This document shows, piece after piece, positions 1 to 11,722 of a DNA stretch of 64,000 bases (position 1 is the first letter of the stretch; each line of letters starts with the position of its first letter). Both the position numbers and the translations under genes were made by a program. The notes under the pieces are model-generated. The model did no database searches, had not been told where the DNA came from, and saw only the letters and a list, made by a program, of their open reading frames with translations. The DNA lies in the NCBI GenBank assembly GCA_013399695.1, contig VXAU01001251.1, positions 1,149,753-1,213,752 of the forward strand, in the 5' to 3' direction. This DNA is from Formicarius rufipectus. Taxonomy: Eukaryota; Chordata; Aves; Passeriformes; Formicariidae.

Positions 1-3000
1 TACTGCTTGCCTGTCAGAAGACAAACTTTTTCAAGAGAGATACCTAAAGACCAGGGGATCTTCTTTTTTTCTGTTGTTGAAGGACCAACTCCCTTTTGAA
101 CTGTTTTGCAATTTGAGAATTAGGAGGTTTCTTACCTGTTTATGACTTAATAAAACAACCCTTTGTGTTTGACAGCAATTAAATTGATACCCACTAATGA
201 AACTGCAAGACAACACTGTTTCACTGAAGTAAAAATCATTATTTTCCCTGGCTTTCCCTTGTCCCATACTCAGGCTCAATGTAATTTCTACTGAGCAGAG
301 TGGATCCAGGTTGACTTACTGCCACTGTGGTCTGGTTTGTGAGGCAAAACCAATCTCCAGGATTCTGTTCCCATAGTAAATGCCACAGCCCTAGACTGAA
401 CTCTGTAACAAGGCTGTATGTCCTAAAGCACTTTCTATTGCAAAATTTTCTCTGAATAAGACTTTTTCACATGGTTGGCGTCAAGAAACAATAAGTACCC
501 TTCTTGTGGAGTGAATGACTCTTAGGACAGAGTCAAAAGAACCAGCTCTTATGAAGATGCTGAGAGAAAAGGGACAGGGATTTTCCTTCCAGCCTCCAGT
601 CTGATATTTCTGCCACATCAACTGCATCAAAAGCAGATTCTTTGGCAGAGGAGTGGAAATTGGCATGAACTTGAGGTGATATTGGTGACTTGACGTTCAA
701 TGGAGAGTGCCTTGATTGAAATTGTTGGCCTGGCATTTGTTTTTAATAAGCAATCTTGCTTCAATTGTCAGCTCTTCTGTTTGGCCTTGGGCCTCAGTTT
801 CATGCCAGCAAAACAAGATGGTGATTATTTCCTTTGCCTGTCTTGTAAACTGTTTGAAGCAAGACCTGACTCTCCTGTTAACACAGGGCTTGGCAGGAGA
901 GGTTGCTGATCTATGCTGGGGCCTTTTGGCATTCCTATGGTTCAACTGGAAATATGTAATTATGTACTTTTAAAGGTGGATACCAGAATAAGGCCCCCTA
1001 AATCCCTGTTTAGATATCTTTGACAGATAAAAGTTGTTTGGTTTCCTGAGCAGACAAGTGCTCATCTGCAGTTCCTACCGCAAGGCCTCTCTTGACTCAC
1101 TTGAGGGGAATGGAGAAATAGTTTCATTTTCAAGACTGCCTACAGCAAGCACTTCCCACTGGAGAAGATTAGGCACCCACCTAAGACCTGTATCCATGTG
1201 TGGATGCATGTTTCATCCATGCTCCTTCTGGATTTGTTCCAATGCAAAGGTTTTCACAGACCAATTAAAATGCAAATGTAGATGCAAATTGGGACAGACT
1301 GAAATGGCAAACTCACCTGTGGAAGGATCATAATATGTATCATCTCTGGCATTTCTCTCCCTCTCTCCTCAGTGTTTTTGTTTCACCAGGCTATAATTTC
1401 CATACAATGAAGTTCCCAAAGCCTTGTCAAAATACAAGTGGCAGTCTAGTTTCTGGCTGTTTTACAGTGTTAATAACCCTCTCAGAAAAAAACCAACAAA
1501 CACATTTCCTCTCTGGAGCACAATCTGTCAGGCAAGTGTTTGCATCTGAGAGCACACCCCACTTTAATGATAGAGGGATTTCTTGGGAGCATGGAGTAGT
1601 GCTCTCATACCTGGCTCTCACCAGCACAAGGATGCTGTCTGGTCCCAACCACTTCAATAGATGAGTGATAGTACTTAAAAGATGACTTACTCTTCCTGGT
1701 TTGATAGTTTACCATGTAAATGAACACTTGTTATATGGCTGAATTATATACTTTTTGCAGTACTGGAAGAGCTGCTATGTGTACCAGCTTACACACATAT
1801 TGAAAAGAAATGTGTGTCTGATTTCAGTGTAGAGACAGAAAGGGAAATTGGTGAGCCCACCTGATTCAGTGACACCAGTTCTGTGGAAGAGTTGAGATCT
1901 GGACCCATGCACTCCTTCAGTTCTTAATTCAGATGTCTCATTTTTATCTTCTTTCTCCCTGCCTAAACTGTGCCACTGCAGTTTTGGGAGTGCTGTGAAC
2001 CACAGTGGTGTTTGCTATGATTCTTGATGAGCTTGGCCATATCACAAAGATATAGCTACACCCTGGGTTAGCCATTCCAGCATGACATTTCTTCCAAGCC
2101 TGTCTCCATCCTAGCTTCCTCCTTTCCTTTTCAATTATTTCTCTGGACATCCTACAATTTTCAAAGAAATGGATAAAAATAAAATGAGCTTGGGATCTGA
2201 CCATGGAACTAATAGCCATGATTTGCTGTTATTGTGTCACTTGCTCTGCTGTGTGTCTTATCCCTATCCCTGCCTATTTCATGTTTTCCACTTTCCATGT
2301 TGTTTCCTTGATTGTAATTGCAATCCTGCAATCAAGCTTTGATCTCTGCATAAATGTTCCTGGCTCTTCAGTGACCATAGAGGACAATAAGAGAACCAGG
2401 AGGCTCTTTGTGGACAGACTTCACTGATAATGACTCAGCAGAGAAGCAAATTTGATTCCTTAGTCCCTGATAGGATTCATCAATATTTGCTTTTGTGATA
2501 CATCTTGGTTATCAGGCCTAGAGATTCCTTCATGATAGGTAGGCAGTGAAAGCCATTTGTGATCTAGGAACACTATGGCTATTTTCACAGCAATCAGAGG
2601 CTCTGCCTGGATCTGCAACACCCAGACAAGCGAAATGCCAATGGTTAAAACATAGATTTACCTAACCTGACTGCTTTTGAATGCCTTCAGAAGCTAAATA
2701 CTATGGAACATCTTTCTTCCTTGTATATTACCTTGATAATAGCACTAGTTTTTATTAATTGGGAGGTTTTTTTTTTTTTTAATTTTATCTGACAATGTCT
2801 CATGGGAGTTTGCATTACAGTAACGCAGTTTAGGGATCTTTCACTTTAAAATGTCTTAGATTATTTCTTTTGTAGAACATCTAGGGAATTTAAAAATCTG
2901 AACCAGTTTTTGCTACTGATTATTTACTTGAGGATCTTATAGTTTTTTCTTTGCCAAACCTTCTATCTGAGGCTTATAAAAGTGAATATAATTGCTTGTT

Positions 3001-3670
3001 CCTGATGCTACATCAGTGTCAAAGCTACCTCAGTATTTGGCAAAAGAACACTTGGATCTTCAGTTGTTAGAGTGGGATGAATCAAGATGAGACACTATTA
3101 TCTTTAAAATCAAAAGGAGACAGCCAACTCCCAAAGTCTCTGTGAGTATGGCAGCTTTCTGTCTGTTTTCTGAAAACAGGAAAGAAAGAAGCCTAGCCTT
3201 TTATTAATAGTTTGAATATACACAAAGGGACACAGACAAATATTTCTGCATCTACTGTACACAGATACATGAAATACACTGCACTAATTACACCAGTCAG
3301 AAGCTGGTTGAAGGACAGTTAGTTGTTTTTCAGAATATCTCAATCAACACAGGCAGCAAGACACATGTCCAAGGATTTGAAGAGTCAGCAGTAATAGATG
3401 TCTGTGAATTCTCTGTTGCAAAGTAAACCTTTATTTTCACTACAGCGTGTTTTATAGTGCAATAAAAAAGAAGGAAGTCAATAGCTATATCTAATATAAC
3501 TGTAGCTGAAAAGATACTTTACTGATTCAATATTGCTTGAAGGGCAGTGTAATATAGGTATTTGACCTTAACCAAGGGCTCACAGACAAGTATTGGGTTC
3601 AGACTGAATTGTTGATCAAACAAACTGAGCCCAGTTTGGACAAAGAACATGTGAAAATTAGTTAAATTTC
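1..3670. other. Non-coding AT-rich DNA, no gene recognised
   Basis: I read both strands and found no exon, RNA gene or dated repeat. Open frames here are at most 109 codons (1335-1664, plus strand) and show no domain, signal peptide or family motif. A run of T near 2768 is the only simple repeat of note. The stretch is probably intergenic or intronic; the sequence does not say which. Confidence 0.6.
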
Positions 3671-3700
3671 ATGTTTGTTTGTTTGTTTGTTTGTTTGTTT
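3671..3700 (+). repeat. (GTTT)n microsatellite
   Basis: About seven tandem GTTT units, uninterrupted, followed by a short A run. It reads as AAAC on the minus strand. No retroelement is visible on either side, so it is not clearly a LINE or SINE tail. Confidence 0.9.
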
Positions 3701-3855
3701 TAAAAAAGAGAAGTTATCTACAAAGTCTTTTCTGCCTTTAATTCTGCTTAGGCCCACCTATCCTAAATACTTAATACAGATATATTTTTGAACCAGAAAA
3801 TTTGTTGCTAATTCAGTTGTAAAATTTAGCCTTAAGAGTATTTAGTCTTTCAATT

Positions 3856-3891
3856 TTCTTTTTTTCTCTCTTTCTTTTTTTTTTTTTTTCT
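3856..3891 (+). repeat. T/CT-rich low-complexity tract
   Basis: Imperfect T and CT runs ending in a block of consecutive T. It may be a polypyrimidine tract of an unseen intron, but no exon follows within the next kilobase, so I call it simple low complexity only. Confidence 0.75.
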
Positions 3892-4597
3892 ATTGTCCTA
3901 GTTAGCTTGCTGGGAACACCTGTGGTGCATAAGCACATGCGTTTTGCTGGACTAATACTTGATTCATGAGGTCTTCTTATATCCCTTATAAACTCATCAG
4001 TACCTTTGCTGTGACAAATCAGAATTGCATTTCTGTTACTACAGCTATGTTTTGAGAGAGGAAGAATAAAGTTATCCAGGGTTTGTAGGTGCAGCTGTGC
4101 AGGTTTTCAGGTGTGTCTGCATCCTCTCTTGAAGTAGTCCCTGTAGTATTTCCAGACAAGTGTAAGCTTGCTCTGACTGTACTGTTAACAAAGTGGAAGC
4201 CCTGTAGGTCTCCTCATCATGTTTCTGAAACTGAGCTAAGTCGTCTGAGAGTCTGTCTATACTGACTCTGCACTGAGTTAATGCATCCCAGAGTCAGCTT
4301 GTACCTTTGGTGGAGTAAGCTCATATCTGCCTGTAAACAGCTGTAGAGCTATCCCTCAAATGTTTTCCTGGAGTTTCCTAGAGTTGACAGCAATTGAGAA
4401 CATTTTAAAACTGTGATGTTCCCATTAATTTCAGAAATAATGAAGTTAAGACAGGACTAAAACCCAACCTAAATGGTCCCTCTATGTTTAAGAGTGAAAG
4501 AATTCCAGATCTGTGAATGCAATCTGGGACTGTTCCCAGTCTGAGTACGACTTAAAGTCAGTTTTTGACTGGCTTTTAAAAACTTACTCTTAGATTC

Positions 4598-4607
4598 TGC
4601 TTAAACT
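4598..4607 (+). repeat. Target-site duplication, left copy
   Basis: The 10-mer TGCTTAAACT recurs exactly at 4855-4864 on the far side of the SINE. A perfect direct repeat bounding the element is the expected mark of LINE-mediated insertion and indicates little decay since. Confidence 0.8.
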
Positions 4608-4775
4608 GTTATTGTTGTTGTTGGCTAGACTTTGCGAACAAAGATCTTGGGATAAGCCTGCGCAATGGATTTTTTAGGTGAGGCACAGTGTGCGCGGAAC
4701 TGGCCCCACCCCCTTTACTCCTGAGGTTCATTTTGCCACGGCCGAGCAGCTCGGGTGGTGACAGCGAGTTCCTCA

Positions 4776-4785
4776 GGATTCGAAC
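4776..4785 (-). promoter_or_regulatory. RNA polymerase III B box of the SINE
   Basis: On the minus strand this reads GTTCGAATCC, a perfect match to the internal promoter B box of tRNA genes. With the A box about 45-65 bp upstream it forms a type 2 internal promoter, so the element may still be transcribable. Confidence 0.8.
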
Positions 4786-4827
4786 TGGCGTCCTCAGAGG
4801 AGGAGCCGGCTCCACAGGCGGCGACTT

Positions 4828-4842
4828 ACACCGCTCGGCCAA
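4828..4842 (-). promoter_or_regulatory. RNA polymerase III A box of the SINE
   Basis: On the minus strand this reads TGGCCGAGCGGTGTA, the D-arm A box form typical of Leu and Ser tRNAs. It lies near the element's 5' end, as expected for a tRNA-headed SINE. Confidence 0.75.
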
Positions 4843-4854
4843 CACCCACCGCTT

Positions 4855-4864
4855 TGCTTAAACT
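4855..4864 (+). repeat. Target-site duplication, right copy
   Basis: Exact copy of the 10-mer at 4598-4607. It places the 5' end of the minus-strand SINE at about 4854. Confidence 0.8.
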
Positions 4865-6404
4865 AATCATTTGAATAGCTGGATAAAAGCTCATGTAAAG
4901 ATAAGTATGAGCCTGAATCTGACCAGTGAAACAGTCTTACTGACTCCAAAGAGGTAGAAAGTAGTGACATCTCAGCAAAATATCCTGAGTATTTGTTACA
5001 AAGCTCGGTTCATTCAGAGTTTAGGGGTTTCACTTTGTTTTGTCTTTCTGGCCATTCCTTCCATTCAGTTTGATTCAGTTCTTCAGATTAATAGATATTG
5101 TCCTGATTCCGTTTAGCTGAGCACTTTTTACATTCTATATGAGTCAAAACTTTTTTAAAGAATAGTGTCCTGGAAATAAATCCGTTGAAATTTGGAAAAA
5201 TAATTTAAATTTTTAATTATTCTGAGGATAAAACATTGTTTTGGAGAGTCCAACTGTTGCCACTGATTGGTAACAGTGACTATGAAGAATATACATGTGT
5301 TGTAGTGACCTAAATGATTTTCTGTTTCAGAGCTTTGGATGTAGGGTCAACAGAAAATGTAGCAAATCATCAGGAAAAGGTACCTATTTTTTCTGGAATG
5401 TCCCAGCACTCTTTTAGTTCTTCTATTCCCTTCCAGAATCTGCAGAAATGGTGATAAAGCAACCTGATTTTTCTGAGGACGTTTCTGCTACATGGAGAAG
5501 TTTGATTTTGGGAGAAAACAACAGGAATGTCTTATTTCCACCCAGATAGTGATTATTTAGGAATAAAATTAGGAAATAGTTAGTCAAGGTACAAGTCTTG
5601 TAAAATGGCGTTGACTGGACTTTCAGAGAAGAGAGTTCAGGATTTAACATCATTTGAGATAAACTGAAGTATTCTACCTCTTCTGGCAACTGTCTTAGGC
5701 TTTCTGGACATACATGTGGATGTTGCTGTGTATATCAGTGCTTTGATCTGATGTTGACTCTGAGTGTGGGCTTAGTGCTAGAAAGGGATGTGGACCTTAA
5801 TTTGGTGAAATGGAGGCTGAAAAAGTAAATGGTACCACGAAGAAGCAACTTCAGTAGTGCAAGTGTTGGGTTGTCAAAAGAGTGTGGATTAGAACAAAAG
5901 CAATAAGCATGGAATATTGCCTTTTTCAAGACAATGTGATATGAGGATGGATTGTGAGTGTGGGGTTTTTTTGTATTGAGGGGAGGCTCATCAGCCCCTC
6001 TAGTAAAGCAGAAGGTTCTTTGCCATGAAGCAACCCGAACTGAAGATCAAAAATCCTTCCTCAGCTCTGTTGTGCCTCTGTGTGTGTGACTGTGGTAGTT
6101 TTGATTCTAGATAGTCTCTCCTCAGGCTCTGTCTCCATGGGTTTGCAGCTCGAAATACTGGTTCCTTGATGGTCTTCCTCAGAAAGCTGCAAAGCCAGAA
6201 ATGCAACTGGCAATTATATTGTAAGCTTATGTATTTACAATTAATAAAGTACAATAAGATCTATTATTTATCCAGTTGGCCAGATTATTCCTTGGCATAA
6301 TTATTTGGTGATTGCATTTCATGTGATGGTTCCAGATAGAAAGAGCTAATAATTAGTCCTAAGTGTTAGAGGCCTGTCACAAAGCGGGGAATTAGCAGAG
6401 ATTT
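4865..6404. other. Non-coding DNA, nothing recognised
   Basis: AT-rich unique sequence. Open frames are no longer than 88 codons and lack family signatures. I see no repeat family and no RNA gene. Confidence 0.55.
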
Positions 6405-6469
6405 GGAGACTGGAACTAGATGGTCTTAAAGGTTCCTTTCAACCCAAACCATTCTATGATTCTATGATT
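6405..6469 (+). mobile_element. CR1 LINE, extreme 3' end
   Basis: The stretch carries the CR1 3' UTR words GGAACTAGATGGTCTTAAAG and TTCAACCCAAACCATTCTAT and closes with the octamer tail ATTCTATGATTCTATGATT. It is heavily 5'-truncated, the usual state of CR1 copies in birds. The tail points right, so the element is on the plus strand. No open frame survives. Confidence 0.93.
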
Positions 6470-8943
6470 ATTTCAGCAGAAGGCTAACCCAGCCTTTGGA
6501 AATGTGCTTGGCTGACTTTTGTCTGTGCTGTAATATTACCCCATAATGATGCAGGAAGAAGTAAGGTGCCTGCAAACTGAGATATTGTGGTCTGTATGTG
6601 TCCCACAGGTGAGAATTTCATGTCATTTACAGGCCCAAGGCTACAGAATTATATGGTTGTCATACATGTTGTCTGTTGGATCACTCTTAACACTTCATTC
6701 ATTATTCATTGAAATTATTAATGCTGCATTTACTCTTTGGAAACTGTAGATGGAACATATCTGGGAAGTGCAATCTAATTCGCAGGGCAGGCTCCAAACT
6801 CAAGGAGGTCTTAGCTGTGGAAAAGCCATCAGATGAGTGGAGACACTTCACAGATTCCTCACAGAGTACCGTGTCATCAGTGGGATCTGCCTGCACATAT
6901 TGGGCTGCCTGGAAGGGGCCTGGATGGGAAAGTCTTCTAGAGGGACAACAATATGAGTTCATATTATATACTTCAAGTTGATGTTCCTATGTTTTCATGG
7001 CAATTTTGGATATAAATCTCTTAGTGTTCATGCTGATAGAATTAAGTTGTAAAGAAGCTTCTTGATTTCAGGGCTTATGTTGAGAACTGCTGAAATTGCC
7101 AAATATTCAACTTCTAGTTGAATTCACCCTTTTCAGTTTATCATATTCTGAAAACATCCACATGGCAAAGGATGTTCAGGAGTATTTGTCTGACTTAAAA
7201 ACTGAATGTACTGAGGAAATGTTAATCTCCTTGATAATTTTGCACAGAACAGAAAGATATAAAGGAAAAAAAAAAACACTTCTCAAATGTTCAGAAAATA
7301 AGAACAAACCCCAAACAGAAGAGCATTGCACAAAAATATTTGCAATGGCTTTTGGTCAAAATATCTAGAGACTAAATTTCAAGCTGTCCGGGAAAGTGTT
7401 CTTCTGGGTGTATTTCTTTTCTCTATGTGACAGCACTAATCCTCTAATCCTGCATGAAGATAAACAGTCCTGTAGAAGGCTGTGGCTTGGGAAAGGTACA
7501 GAAATAACCAGTTTATTTTGAGAACAAGCAAGCAAGAAAAACACATTGCAGAACTGCAGTACATAAGCAAGGTGTTTTCACAAACCTATGAAATGTATGG
7601 CACATGTCATGTCCCAGTACTCTCAAAATGAAATGTTATCAAAAGATCTTTCCCTGGGCCACAGGCTGAGTCGTTGTAAACCCTGGGAGACATAAGCCAG
7701 CTTACTATTACTGCTGCTTCCTTTACACAGAAAAAAACCCACAAGGAAGTGTTAATCTGTCTTTCATGTCTTGCATCTCAGGAACATACAGGTGGGAAGT
7801 CAGAGAATTTCCAAAGTCCTTCTGTAAATGTGAATATCCTTTACAGTCACCAGCAAAAATATTTTCCTCAGGTAATCATGTATATTAGTGATAATTTTCT
7901 TATTTACTGGATTTTAATCATGAAATTGAGGTTGATAGGAGTTTGGAAGGTTAATACACATTTCACAAATATTAGGACATTCTGTAAAATTACATCAGGC
8001 CTGCCCACAGCAAATCAGACCCTGTGGTCTCTTTTTCATAAATGCAACACATTATTTTTTTCAAGAAGGACTGGGGATGTGTTAAGTGTTTGCAGTGCTG
8101 AGGAAAATATGAACTTCATGGTGTTGGAAGTATCTGGAGAGCACAAGTGAAGCTTTAACTTTTGTACAGCTTCTGTGACTGTACCTTAAAGTCAGAATGA
8201 CTTCCTAATGAGAATGGTTTTGTAAAAATTATAGAATCAAAGAGAATAACCTTCAGTAAGTCTGGACAACCAGGTATAGTGTCATACAAAGAAGAGCAGT
8301 GAATGCAGGTAATTTCTGCAACATGAGGATTGTTCTGGGAAAGTGCAGGTCTTGGAAAGTCTGATGGGTCATATCAGATCATCAGCTGAACAAGTGCTAC
8401 AGCCACTCTAGTAAAAATGTTAATACAGACTTGTAAATACAAATGGCAATGTCTCAGTGTGAAGAGCATCTCTTACCTCTCCACTTGAATGCTGCAGCAT
8501 TCACAGCAATGCTGTGTCCAGCGCTGTATTTCAGGAGCGACTGATAAATTAGTAAGTATTCAGAGAAGAAAACTGAGAAGCTTTGGAGAACCAAGAAACA
8601 CAACTTACTGAGAAAGATTTACAGTCTGATTAACTTATTGATGTTTTAAAGGATGATTCTGCTGGCCTATGACCACCTCCTTGGAAAGCACGAGAGTGAT
8701 TATGAAGAGTTCTTCAGTTTGACAGAAACAGTTGGAGCAGATCAAATATCAGGGAGCTAAAGCAAGGTACAATTAGACTACAAATATGGCAATTGAAACC
8801 AGAGTAATATCAAGTGACTCCTTGATGTAGAAGTGCAAAGTTTCAGGTCAATATAAGGAGATATTAAGGAAATTTGTGCTGTAGTAGGTGGTCTCAGGCT
8901 GTCTTTCATATATAAAAACCCCTAAGGATTTTGCAAGGGTGAT
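6470..8943. other. Non-coding DNA, nothing recognised
   Basis: Unique AT-rich sequence with an A run at about 7266-7276. The longest frame (7749-8150, plus strand, 133 codons) has no recognisable domain, no compositional change from its flanks and no clear splice context. I treat it as a chance frame. Confidence 0.55.
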
Positions 8944-9088
8944 GATAGAATCACAGAACATATTGTGCTAGAAGGGACCTTTGAGATCCTCTGGTTACAA
9001 CCCCCCTGCCATGTGTAGGGACACCTTCCACTAGACCAGGTTGTGAAGACCCTATCCAACCTGGCCTTGTACGCTTCCAGTGATGGGT
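8944..9088 (-). mobile_element. CR1 LINE 3' end
   Basis: Read on the plus strand it starts with the complement of the CR1 tail (ATAGAATCACAGAAC). It continues with GAAGGGACCTTTGAGATC, the 'CCCCCCTGCCATG' block, ACTAGACCAGGTTG and CAACCTGGCCTTG, all in CR1 3' UTR order. The element therefore points left. It is 5'-truncated at about 9088 and diverged by scattered substitutions. Confidence 0.93.
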
Positions 9089-9691
9089 CATGATCCGCCT
9101 TTGTACAGTGTATTAAAAACCCTTTACTAATGGCATGTTTTGTGCTTTCTGTGAACATAATTCTCCAAGGTCCATGGACCACAGACAGAAAAAATACCAT
9201 TCAATCCTAAATCAGGGTCTTGAATCAGGAATTAGCCAAGCAAGTCCTGTGGTCTGTGTTGTACAGTGTTTAGGCTAAGTGACCGATGTCGGTTTCCTCT
9301 AGCTTTGTGATATAGGAATGTCAGCCCAAAATGTAGCTCCACCTGAAGGACATTGATGCATTAGCTCTTACTCAGCTATCACTCCTTGTCCTAAAAAACC
9401 CCGATGTGCAGAAGATGACTAATGGATTTAACTGTATTGCTTACAACTTTTACAGCACTGGCACCTGAAGCTAAATCCCTTCTGCCACTACTCTGGTTCA
9501 GTGGTTTTCATTGTCTCTGTTTACTCTGTTGTGTTCATGCATGAAAATGAGGCACAAAGGTGCCAAGACAGGCTTTTTATTAATTTAAAATATCCTGGAT
9601 TCTGAAATCTGAATGGGCAATGGGTTGCAATACTAACAGATCTGCTCTGTACAGGTACTTGTTCTCAGAGCCATGCCATGAAGAGAATTCT
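9089..9691. other. Non-coding DNA, nothing recognised
   Basis: Unique sequence between a CR1 end and a pyrimidine tract. No coding or RNA feature is visible. Confidence 0.55.
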
Positions 9692-9802
9692 GTCTCCCTC
9701 CCTCCTTTCCTCCTTTCCTCTTTTCTTTCCTCTTTTCTTCCCTCCCTCTTTTCTTCCCTCTTTTCCTCCCTCCCTCCCTCCCTTCCTTCCTCCCTTCCTC
9801 CT
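9692..9802 (+). repeat. Long polypyrimidine (CCTTT/CCCT) tract
   Basis: About 110 bases of almost pure C and T, made of mixed CCCTC, CCTTT and CTTTT units. The opposite strand is nearly pure purine. Frames through it encode only Ser/Leu/Pro runs (plus strand) and are artefacts. Such tracts can adopt triplex DNA, but nothing here shows that this one does. Confidence 0.95.
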
Positions 9803-11639
9803 ACTATGCTCTGTAGTTTAAACTTTTACTTATCACTGTCCTTATATGGTTGTTCTCACTTGACTTTATGCACTGGACATTAGGAAATGCCTTGCTGACT
9901 ACTTATTTTTAGTGTGTGCAGAAGATGATGCAATCAGATATAATTAAAAAAAATGCAAAATATTTAAAGTGGTTGATTATTTTCTTTCATCCTGGGTTCA
10001 CCAGCTCTTGCATCCAGCTCCTTATATGTGACTCCCCAGTCAGTTAAACTCATTTTGATGGATAGGATTGACACCGATACCCATTTACCTCCATTTTTAT
10101 TCCAGCTTCCTTTTAGCAAACAATTATGGAACAGCAATAGCCTCCCGCTAGGCAGACAAATTCTTTCTGTCTTCCTTTAACACAGCTGTGCATTTCTCCA
10201 AGTGATGAATGCAGTAGAACCAAATCATAAGAATCTACGATCTGTTCCAGCTGCTATTGGAGAGAAATGATTAAAACAATAGCAATAAAATGGAAAGAAA
10301 ACTCCCTGTTCTTTTTTTCCTGCACACCAGCAAACATCCTATCATTGAGTATAAGCAGCAAAATCCATTTTTAAACTCAAGAACCAAATGTGCATATAAG
10401 CAGTAAGAGGCTAAACGAATAATAAAGCAGAATGACATGACACCATATCACAATCCTCAACGAGTAAGTAGCACAGTTCAACCTCAAAAGCTACTGAGTA
10501 AGACGAAAATGTCTCTTTAACAGTATTAGGGGACAATTTATTATGTGTATCCTTCGAGTGCGGCACAATGTCACTGCAGGCCCATTGCATTTGCATTATT
10601 TCCAGACAACGGCAGCAGCAGAAAAGGACACTGATTTATTTCAGAGCAGGCACAGGTGATTTTTATGTCTGTTGGGACTCAGCCAGATATGGCTTAACCC
10701 ATTCAAGTCTTTTCTGTTATACGAAGAGGTGTCTTTTTTGCTACATCCTTATCTTCCAGCTCAGATTTCATTTAAGTTACTCAAGGAAAATATGGAGGAT
10801 TTTGAAGTCCTTTGCTCTTTCAGGGAGTTAGTAAAGCTTTGTTCAATTCAGAGAGAATGAGTGATCGACAATAGCTTAGTCTGTTTAAAATAATTCTGGC
10901 AATCATTTTCACCATGCAGCTTTTAACACAATGTGTGCCTTCCACACCCTACAATAGCCAAAACTGAATGATTTCCTGATAATATTATTCCCTATTGCAT
11001 GTGAGCTAATTTACCAGGATCAAAAAACCCCCAAACATATAGAAAAAAAGAAAGTCACTGTCTGGCTGTCATGATCCAGCCAAAGATGGAGGCATTGTTT
11101 CTGCTCAATTGAAAAGCCTGAGCACTGCCTGCACCCCAGTTTTCCAGCATTATAAAAGAGGAAAATCTGGCATCTTGCTGGAAGTGCCACTTTACAGAGA
11201 GATGCAGGACTGAGGCTGGGATCAAGTGCAACCAGTAATGGCAATTACATAGAAAGCAGAGATGTTAATACAAAGCAATTATGATTGACTTCTGATAGTC
11301 CATCAATTTTATTTCTTCTGTTAAACACCAGTATATTTTTTCCTTTCTGCACAGCTGCCTGGGGTTGTGTGGGCATGTGGCTGTAATTCTGCTGATGGCT
11401 GAAAGAGATGCAGAAATCCAAAGTGTGAACTCATGTCCTATACGAAGTGGCTCTTGCATAACTGGAGAGATGTACACTGTGCCTGGCAGTAAGGCTCAGA
11501 AGGGATTTTTTTGTTCAGGAATTATTTCCATTTCATTCCAAATAGAAGCAAAATTGAGTATTTTTAAATTTTCTCAGGGAAACTTTGTAAAAGTTTCTTT
11601 TTAGGTCCACTAGAATATATTATGTGTGGGATGGATGTG
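9803..11639. other. Non-coding DNA with a possible conserved block
   Basis: There is no gene or dated repeat. The part from about 10190 to 10640 keeps several CpGs (for example CTACGATC, CAACGAGTAAG, AGACGAAAATG, TTCGAGTGCGG) and lacks transposon words. In AT-rich avian DNA that can mark selective constraint, so it is listed as a candidate in the findings. Confidence 0.5.
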
Positions 11640-11722
11640 GGTTTTTTTGTTTGTTTGTTTGTTTGGTTTTTTTGGTTTTGTTTTATTTTGGGTTTTGTTT
11701 GTTTGTTTTCTGTTTATTGTTG
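11640..11722 (+). repeat. GTTT/T-rich microsatellite
   Basis: Imperfect GTTT units interrupted by longer T runs and GGTTTT words, then a TTG-rich stretch to about 11755. It is simple repeat DNA. The minus-strand frame rich in Gln, Asn and Lys is its translation, not a gene. Confidence 0.92.

Larger units (their letters stand above)
4608..4854 (-). mobile_element. tRNA-derived SINE with RTE-like 3' tail, young insertion
   Basis: This is a GC-rich, CpG-rich island of about 247 bp inside AT-rich DNA. Read on the minus strand it begins with a tRNA-like head. An RNA polymerase III A box, TGGCCGAGCGGTGTA, lies at 4842-4828, and a canonical B box containing GTTCGAATCC lies at 4785-4776. The wording of the A box and the spacing resemble a class II tRNA (Leu or Ser type). 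A tRNA-unrelated body follows, ending in TTCGCAAAG and a CAA-rich tail at 4621-4608. Exact 10-bp duplications flank it at 4598-4607 and 4855-4864. The terminal TTCGCAAAG word resembles the 3' end of BovB-type RTE LINEs, so I infer mobilisation by an RTE-clade element such as AviRTE rather than CR1. The body is too long and tail-bearing to be a working tRNA gene. A 78-codon antisense frame across it is incidental. The family name is not established. Confidence 0.82.

Noticed and set aside
4776..4842. Functional tRNA gene
   Set aside because: A and B boxes are present, but the sequence continues into a long tRNA-unrelated body and retroposon tail and is bounded by target duplications. It is a SINE head.
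4609..4845. 78-codon minus-strand frame in GC-rich sequence
   Set aside because: It coincides with the SINE, whose polymerase III boxes and target duplications explain the GC-rich island without a protein.
7749..8150. 133-codon plus-strand frame
   Set aside because: No motif, and no change in composition relative to flanks.
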